Assembly: GCA_900772425.1 (NCBI GenBank)
Contig: CAAHEK010000033.1
Span: 1 to 5,356, forward strand
Reading direction: 5' to 3'
Origin: an uncultured Lachnospira sp.
GTDB taxonomy: Bacteria > Bacillota > Clostridia > Lachnospirales > Lachnospiraceae
Length of the DNA stretch: 5,356 nucleotides
Shown here: one piece after another, positions 1 through 3,691 of the stretch
Position numbering within the stretch: position 1 is the first letter of the stretch
Layout of the letters: each line of letters opens with the position of its first letter
The notes under the pieces: generated by a model
Databases searched by the model: none
Seen by the model: only the letters and a program-made list of their open reading frames with translations
What the model was told of the DNA's origin: nothing
Program-made: the position numbers and the translations under genes

Positions 1-308
1 ATAGGAAGAACAAACAGCATAAGTATTACAGCTTTTCTTCTGATTGTGCTTTGTGCAAGAATGTACGCAACCGGATAAGCTATCAGAAGACAGACCACAG
101 TTGTTACAATCGCAAGCGCAAAGCTGTAACATAATGTTCCAAGTGTATTAGGATCTGTAAAGAAGCTCTGTAAATTAGCTATACTGAACTGCCCCTCTCC
201 ATTAGTAAATGCATAATAAAACAATACAATCAACGGAGCAGCCACAAATAATATAAGAAACAGTCCATAGGGTATTCCGAGCTGTTTACGTGAAAACTTA
301 AATTTCAT
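1..308 (-). CDS. potB: Spermidine/putrescine ABC transporter permease PotB (5' part, cut by window edge)
   Basis: Inner-membrane permease subunit of a polyamine importer, which with a second permease forms the channel powered by PotA. Only the first 102 codons are present; the frame is open to base 1. It begins MKFKFSRKQLGIPYG, followed by a hydrophobic segment at about residues 11-33, a short extracytoplasmic stretch with FTNGEGQFSIANLQSFF (typical of the PotB/PotC family), a second membrane segment at about 62-83 containing the CLLIAYPVAY signature, and a third starting near 92 and ending in VLP, where PotB proteins usually read LPMW. The start is fixed by AGGAGG at 317-322 with an 8-nt spacer. 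That site includes the last two bases of the potA stop codon, so translation of the two genes is probably coupled. PotB is preferred over PotC from gene order and N-terminal pattern; the protein could still be another Fe/polyamine-type permease of the same superfamily. Confidence 0.88.
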   Translation of the reverse strand, partial: MKFKFSRKQLGIPYGLFLILFVAAPLIVLFYYAFTNGEGQFSIANLQSFFTDPNTLGTLCYSFALAIVTTVVCLLIAYPVAYILAQSTIRRKAVILMLFVLP

Positions 309-323
309 ATACCCTGCCTCCTA
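309..323 (-). promoter_or_regulatory. potB Shine-Dalgarno overlapping the potA stop codon
   Basis: On the minus strand the potA stop TAG (323-321) provides the first two bases, AG, of the ribosome binding site AGGAGG (322-317), which lies 8 nt before the potB ATG at 308. A ribosome terminating on potA would sit on the potB binding site. This suggests translational coupling that fixes the ATPase to permease ratio. Confidence 0.85.
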
Positions 324-1763
324 CTTCTTTAACTGAAACTTCATCTTATCTTCCGGCATAATAAGGCCAACCTGGTCATCCATATTCCATAAGTATTCAT
401 CATCAACTATTAAGTCATGTCCAAATTCTGTTCTTACAACATAGCTGTAATGATCACCTTTATAAATAAGATTTATAATATGTCCTGAAACAAGTCCTGC
501 ATCAATCTCATCACTCATTTTAATATCATATGGTTGTATAGATACAACAATCTTTAACTTTGAAATATCAATAACCTCACCATTTTCATCAATAAGTGTT
601 CCATCCTTCATGGCTGACTTATTTACAACCCTAGTAAGGTCACAATTAATAACTTTGCCATTAAAATCCAATGTATAATCACTATTGACGTTTGCAATAA
701 AACTTGTTGTATGGTCTTCAGCTATCATTATATGTATGCCGTCAGGTTCAAGTCTGATTCCAACCTTGTCATCAACATGGTAACATTTAGTTGTTCTTAT
801 AACCATTTCATACCTGCCTGATTCAACTGTGACCTCATAATGCATGCCTTTAAATATAACTGATGTAACAACTCCGGTAATTGTGCCCTCATCAGATGGG
901 GTTATAATAACATCCTCAGGTCTTACAACTACATCTACTAAGGTTCCCTCTGCCACATCATCCATTCCTGTAAATTCGCCTCCGCAGAAACGGACTTTCA
1001 TATGTCCTGTCATTATACCTTTGAAAATATTACTCTCTCCTATAAAGTCAGCAACAAATGCATTCTCAGGCTCATTATAAATATCTTCAGGCATTCCTAT
1101 CTGCTGGATTTTACCCTCTGACATAACAACAATCTTGTCAGACATTGTAAGAGCCTCTTCCTGGTCATGAGTTACATAAATAAATGTTATTCCAAGCTGG
1201 TCATGCATATTCTTTAATTCAAGCTGCATTTCCTTACGCATTTTCAAATCAAGTGCCCCAAGAGGCTCATCAAGCATAAGTATTTCCGGTTCATTAACCA
1301 AAGCTCTCGCTATGGCAATTCTTTGCTGCTGTCCGCCTGATAATGTAGAAATCTTTCTGTTCTCAAAACCCTCAAGGTCAACCATATCCAGAACATGTTT
1401 AACTTTCTTTTTAATTTCTTCTTTTGGAAGTTTTTTCAATTTCAAGCCAAATGCTATATTTTCATATATATTCATATGAGGAAAAAGCGCATATCTCTGG
1501 AATACAGTATTAATTGGTCTTTTGTTCGCCGGAAGCTGTGATATATCCTCTCCGTTAAGCAAAATTTCACCGTCAGTAGGCATCTCAAACCCGGCAATCA
1601 TTCGCAGGGTTGTTGTCTTGCCACATCCTGACGGTCCCAAAAATGTTACGAATTCTCCTCTTTTAACAGTCAAATTAAAGTCATCAACAGCCTTAAAGCC
1701 GTTGTCACTGTATATCTTACTGATATGTTTTAGTTCGATTATATTTTCTGAATTTCCTGACAT
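321..1763 (-). CDS. potA: Spermidine/putrescine ABC transporter ATP-binding protein PotA with duplicated C-terminal domain
   Basis: Cytoplasmic ATPase that drives polyamine import through PotB/PotC. The nucleotide-binding domain (about residues 8-242) is complete: A-loop Y18, Walker A GPSGCGKT 43-50, Q-loop Q89, signature LSGGQQQR 141-148, Walker B ILMLDEP 161-167 with catalytic E166, D-loop 169-172 and switch H199. A TOBE/OB-like regulatory domain follows, with VVRPEDV at 279-285 and VIFKGMHY at 302-309. At 480 residues it is about 100 longer than classical PotA (E. coli, 378). The extra part, about 354-480, looks like a second copy of the same domain: VSIQPYDI at 407-414 matches VVRPEDVI, LIYKGDHY at 432-439 matches VIFKGMHY, and MDDQVGL at 461-467 matches VDDKVGI. 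The ATG at 1763 is preceded by GGGAGGA with a 4-nt spacer. The assignment as a polyamine rather than another CUT1-type ATPase rests on sequence pattern and the neighbouring potB. Confidence 0.93.
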   Translation of the reverse strand: MSGNSENIIELKHISKIYSDNGFKAVDDFNLTVKRGEFVTFLGPSGCGKTTTLRMIAGFEMPTDGEILLNGEDISQLPANKRPINTVFQRYALFPHMNIYENIAFGLKLKKLPKEEIKKKVKHVLDMVDLEGFENRKISTLSGGQQQRIAIARALVNEPEILMLDEPLGALDLKMRKEMQLELKNMHDQLGITFIYVTHDQEEALTMSDKIVVMSEGKIQQIGMPEDIYNEPENAFVADFIGESNIFKGIMTGHMKVRFCGGEFTGMDDVAEGTLVDVVVRPEDVIITPSDEGTITGVVTSVIFKGMHYEVTVESGRYEMVIRTTKCYHVDDKVGIRLEPDGIHIMIAEDHTTSFIANVNSDYTLDFNGKVINCDLTRVVNKSAMKDGTLIDENGEVIDISKLKIVVSIQPYDIKMSDEIDAGLVSGHIINLIYKGDHYSYVVRTEFGHDLIVDDEYLWNMDDQVGLIMPEDKMKFQLKK

Positions 1764-1778
1764 ACAGTCCTCCCACCT

Positions 1779-1882
1779 ATATCCGGCATATCATAAAAAT
1801 TAGATTTTCTAAAGCCCATTACATTTCATAATATTTAAGGTGCCAAAATGACTTTTGACACCTTAATGTTTTAGCCGGATAT
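1779..1882 (-). promoter_or_regulatory. Structured 5' leader of potA (nested inverted repeats)
   Basis: This lies wholly inside the predicted potA 5' UTR. An outer perfect 9-bp inverted repeat pairs 1874-1882 with 1779-1787 (ATATCCGGC and GCCGGATAT). Inside it a 14-bp stem pairs 1853-1866 with 1835-1848 around a 4-nt loop at 1849-1852. Its single non-Watson-Crick position (1843 with 1858) is a G-U wobble in the minus-strand transcript but a C-A mismatch on the plus strand, so the structure suits potA mRNA. A small 5-bp hairpin is at 1800-1812. The outer stem ends next to the ribosome binding site (1768-1774). No strong U-tract follows the 14-bp stem, so a simple terminator is unlikely. It matches no riboswitch class I recognise. 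A palindromic intergenic repeat is the main alternative. Confidence 0.6.
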
Positions 1883-1903
1883 TTATAATATTTTGCTTCT
1901 CAC

Positions 1904-1932
1904 ATTATAACAATCTGTATGTAACTTAACAA
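1904..1932 (-). promoter_or_regulatory. potAB promoter (extended -10)
   Basis: On the minus strand, -35 TTGTTA (1932-1927), a 17-nt spacer, and a perfect -10 TATAAT (1909-1904) preceded by TGT, giving an extended -10. Transcription would start near 1897 and give a leader of about 134 nt before the potA ATG. The -35 is only 4 of 6, which the extended -10 would offset. Confidence 0.65.
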
Positions 1933-1964
1933 TCAAAAAATATAAAAATTCATGTGAAAAATCA

Positions 1965-1980
1965 TGTAAAATATTTTACA
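1965..1980. repeat. Perfect 16-bp palindrome upstream of potA promoter
   Basis: TGTAAAATATTTTACA is self-complementary over 16 bp. Its centre is about 75 bp upstream of the predicted potA start site and 17 nt past the stop of the HEAT-like gene. It has the TGT-N10-ACA form of many dimeric repressor or activator sites. It could instead be a weak AT-only hairpin ending the HEAT transcript, since T runs follow on the minus strand (1931-1948). A neighbouring 5-bp inverted repeat, GTTAA/TTAAC, lies at 1981-1992. Confidence 0.4.
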
Positions 1981-1996
1981 GTTAAACTTAACTTAT

Positions 1997-2341
1997 TCAG
2001 GCTCTGTGATGAAGCTCCTGAACAGTTTTGCTTATCTCTTCCCTTAATTTTTCATTTTCCTTAGGAACTTTCTGCATTCTTTCAAGCAAATCTGCTGTAT
2101 CATGTTCTGTTCCTACTTTTCTTAGCGATTCACATGTCGCATATAAAACATCTTCATCCTCATCATCAACAAGCCTTAAAAGAATTTCTACACTATTATT
2201 GCTATCACTCATTCCAAGAGCCTTTGCCAATGCAACTTTTTGTTCTTTAGAACCTTCAACATAATCTGACAACTCGTACCATTTATTTTTTTTAACCATC
2301 TTCTGCATTTTTTCATCTACCGACTGCTTTTTAAATAACAT
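1997..2341 (-). CDS. Small HEAT-repeat-like protein, function unknown
   Basis: A 114-residue soluble, mostly helical protein with no signal peptide or membrane segment. A basic N-terminus (residues 1-20, including KKNKWYEL from 17) is followed by two HEAT-like helical repeats: about 32-62 (KVALAKALG, then SVEILLRLVDDEDEDV) and about 63-95 (YATCESLRKVGTEHDTADLLERM), ending in a charged helix to 110. The phrase LVDDEDEDVLYATCESLRKVG has the aspartate-rich turn and alanine/leucine spacing of PBS-lyase or HEAT repeats. Such small proteins usually act as binding scaffolds; no enzyme motif is seen. The start is supported by GAAGGT 7 nt upstream and by a strong promoter with a leader of about 52 nt. 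It is transcribed divergently from the LysR gene. It is probably not co-transcribed with potA, which has its own promoter. Confidence 0.8.
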   Translation of the reverse strand: MLFKKQSVDEKMQKMVKKNKWYELSDYVEGSKEQKVALAKALGMSDSNNSVEILLRLVDDEDEDVLYATCESLRKVGTEHDTADLLERMQKVPKENEKLREEISKTVQELHHRA

Positions 2342-2378
2342 AACAATTACCTTCTTTCGTGCTGTCTTGGATTAAGAC

Positions 2379-2407
2379 TTGCTATTATTTTCAATTAATA
2401 TTATATT
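2379..2407 (+). promoter_or_regulatory. Candidate promoter of the LysR gene
   Basis: TTGCTA (2379-2384, 4 of 6), a 17-nt spacer, and TATATT (2402-2407, 5 of 6). The start would be near 2414, leaving a leader of about 89 nt. Its -10 overlaps the -10 of the opposing promoter. Another perfect TATAAT is at 2452-2457 but lacks a convincing -35, so the choice is uncertain. Confidence 0.4.
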
Positions 2408-2423
2408 ATCCTTAATATAATAT
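2398..2423. promoter_or_regulatory. Operator-like inverted repeat in the divergent promoter region
   Basis: A perfect 11-bp inverted repeat, ATATTATATTA (2398-2408) and TAATATAATAT (2413-2423), is separated by TCCT. It covers the -10 and spacer of the minus-strand promoter and the -10 and start region of the plus-strand promoter, so a bound protein could affect both genes. The symmetry axis does not fit a T-N11-A LysR box exactly. All-AT composition raises the chance of coincidence, but 11 paired positions without mismatch is notable. Confidence 0.5.
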
Positions 2424-2428
2424 GTAAA
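2400..2428 (-). promoter_or_regulatory. Promoter of the HEAT-like gene
   Basis: On the minus strand, -35 TTTACA (2428-2423, 5 of 6), a 17-nt spacer, and -10 TATAAT (2405-2400, 6 of 6). The expected start is near 2393, about 52 nt before the ATG at 2341. This is one of the best promoter matches in the window. Confidence 0.7.
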
Positions 2429-2468
2429 AAGTATATTTTATATGAGTATTATATAATTTTTATATATT

Positions 2469-2501
2469 GAGATATTTACTTATATATATGGAGATATTTA
2501 C
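2469..2501 (+). repeat. 11-bp direct repeat around the LysR ribosome binding site
   Basis: GAGATATTTAC occurs at 2469-2479 and 2491-2501, a spacing of 22 bp or about two helical turns. The second copy contains most of the GGAGA ribosome binding site for the ATG at 2503. It could be a protein site for autoregulation or a local duplication in AT-rich DNA. Confidence 0.45.
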
Positions 2502-2502
2502 A

Positions 2503-3387
2503 ATGACTTTAGACTACTACAGAATTTTTTATTACGTTGCAACATACAAAAGCTTTTCAAAGGCCGCCAAAATACTAAATAACAACCAGCCTAATATGAC
2601 CCGATGCATTAATCTTCTTGAAAATGAACTCGACTGTGAGCTTCTCACCCGCTCACATAAAGGTGTAGAACTCACTTCAGAAGGCAGATTATTATATGAA
2701 CATGTAGCTGCTGCAATGAAACATCTCATGGAAGGTGAAGATGCCATTGTCAAAAGAAAAAGCATGCTTGGTGCTACTGTTACCATCGGTGTAAGTGAAA
2801 GTGCATTAAGACTATACCTTCTTAAAAAACTTGAGGCTTTTATGGATATCTATCCTGAAATAAAAATCCGCCTTTCAAACCACTCAACAACTCAGGCTGT
2901 CAATGCACTAAAAAATAATCTGGTAGATTTCGCAATTGCGACCACTCCTATCAGCAATCTTGACAAAGACATGGAATACATGCATATTTACCCATTTTCT
3001 GAAATACTTATATGTGGTGACAAATATAAAGATTTAACAACTCACATCTGTACATTAAGAGAAGTTTCCAGCCATCCTTTTATTTCTCTTATGGAAGGCA
3101 CAGGAACAAATGAACATTATTCACGTTTCTTTTATGATAATAATATCCATTTCAGTCCTGATATACAGGCTGCTACAACAGACCAGATTCTTCCAATGAT
3201 AGAAGCCAACTTAGGCATCGGCTTTTATCCTGAAGAATTAGCAAAAGAAGCCATGCTTAGAGGAAATATCTCACAGATAAAAATCCGTGAAAAAATTCCA
3301 CAAAGGCATGTTACATTATTACGACATGCAAGCCATACCGAAAGTATCGCTGCCAAAAAATTAATTAATTTTCTTATGGTTCAATAA
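2503..3387 (+). CDS. LysR-family transcriptional regulator
   Basis: DNA-binding regulator of 294 residues, the normal family length. The N-terminal winged helix-turn-helix spans about residues 1-62: LDYYRIFYYVATYKSFSKAA, then NNNQPNMTRCINLLENELDCELL as recognition region and RSHKGVELTSEG as wing. A linker helix (about 63-86) leads to a periplasmic-binding-like effector domain (about 90-294) with GATVTIGVSES at its first strand and a late LGIGFYPEELAKEA. The ATG at 2503 is chosen because GGAG (2490-2493) precedes it at 9 nt and the family begins here; the in-frame TTG at 2467 and ATG at 2488 would add 21-36 bases with no good binding site. The gene is divergent from the HEAT-like gene, the usual LysR arrangement with a target, so it may control itself and that neighbour. 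The effector is not predictable. No clear terminator follows. Confidence 0.93.
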   Translation: MTLDYYRIFYYVATYKSFSKAAKILNNNQPNMTRCINLLENELDCELLTRSHKGVELTSEGRLLYEHVAAAMKHLMEGEDAIVKRKSMLGATVTIGVSESALRLYLLKKLEAFMDIYPEIKIRLSNHSTTQAVNALKNNLVDFAIATTPISNLDKDMEYMHIYPFSEILICGDKYKDLTTHICTLREVSSHPFISLMEGTGTNEHYSRFFYDNNIHFSPDIQAATTDQILPMIEANLGIGFYPEELAKEAMLRGNISQIKIREKIPQRHVTLLRHASHTESIAAKKLINFLMVQ

Positions 3388-3530
3388 ATACAGGATAGTA
3401 ACCTGCAAATCACCATGTGCCATCATAAAAAGATTATTTATAATAACAGCAATAAAGACATTAGTACGTCCATAACTATACGTCCTGCTCTCTTCATACA
3501 TTTTAAGTATTTCTATAGGAATGTTATATC

Positions 3531-3554
3531 TTTTACTATATTTTACTATATTTT
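3531..3554. repeat. 10-bp tandem repeat TTTTACTATA (2.4 copies)
   Basis: Two exact head-to-tail copies of TTTTACTATA (3531-3540, 3541-3550) are followed by TTTT, the beginning of a third. The unit is about one helical turn, so the T-tracts are phased and may bend the DNA about 70 bp upstream of the next promoter. Simple slippage is equally possible. Confidence 0.6.
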
Positions 3555-3616
3555 CCTGTCATGAATGCTTTATAAAACACCTTTTTTGTGTTACACTACT
3601 TTAATATTGATAAGAC

Positions 3617-3645
3617 TTGACTGTCTAAACATTCAAATCCATAAT
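3617..3645 (+). promoter_or_regulatory. Promoter of the deacetylase-transporter operon
   Basis: TTGACT (3617-3622, 5 of 6), a 17-nt spacer, and CATAAT (3640-3645, 5 of 6). The predicted start is near 3652, giving a leader of about 40 nt with GAGG (3680-3683) 8 nt before the ATG at 3692. A 7-bp inverted repeat, TGACTGT (3618-3624) and ACAGTCA (3649-3655), brackets the -10 and may be an operator. Confidence 0.7.
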
Positions 3646-3691
3646 TACACAGTCAGCGTAATCATAATACATAACAAAAGAGGCGTTAATA

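Larger units (their letters stand above)
3388..3691. other. 304-nt intergenic region between the LysR and deacetylase genes
   Basis: No convincing gene, structured RNA or terminator was found. It holds short repeats: TACGTCC twice (3465-3471, 3479-3485, period 14) and TTTTACTATA twice in tandem (3531-3550) plus four more bases of the unit. A 5-bp hairpin AACAC/GTGTT brackets a T-rich loop near 3576-3592. The last 75 nt carry the promoter and ribosome binding site of the next gene. Reading frames of 46-65 codons are open on both strands over about 3364-3558 but none has a ribosome binding site. Confidence 0.6.

Noticed and set aside
1809..1829. Six-codon upstream ORF (MKCNGL) in the potA leader on the minus strand, a possible polyamine-sensing leader peptide.
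   Set aside because: No ribosome binding site precedes its ATG and most of it lies in AT-rich sequence where such mini-ORFs are frequent.
2028..2264. Plus-strand open frame of 78 codons antisense to the HEAT-like gene, with similar antisense frames inside potA, the LysR gene and the deacetylase.
   Set aside because: They are shadows of genes with strong family matches, lack ribosome binding sites and show composition typical of antisense frames (Ser/Pro/Leu-rich).
2467..2502. Longer LysR start at TTG 2467 or ATG 2488, adding 12 or 5 residues.
   Set aside because: Neither has a well-spaced ribosome binding site, while ATG 2503 has GGAG at 9 nt and matches the usual N-terminus of the family.
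1997..3387. The HEAT-like and LysR pair as a novel defence or toxin-antitoxin module.
   Set aside because: Neither protein has a nuclease, toxin or defence motif, and there are no mobile-element or attachment-site signs nearby.
3391..3405. Possible LysR terminator hairpin, CAGG and CCTG around a 7-nt loop.
   Set aside because: The stem is only 4 bp and no T-tract follows on the plus strand.
3465..3485. Direct repeat TACGTCC with 14-bp period as an operator.
   Set aside because: The 7-bp unit at a non-helical spacing, more than 130 bp upstream of the promoter, is too weak to call.
3415..3564. Plus-strand 49-residue ORF after the LysR gene.
   Set aside because: No ribosome binding site, low-complexity composition rich in Ile, Phe, Tyr and Asn, and it only continues the LysR frame past its stop; LysR is already full length.
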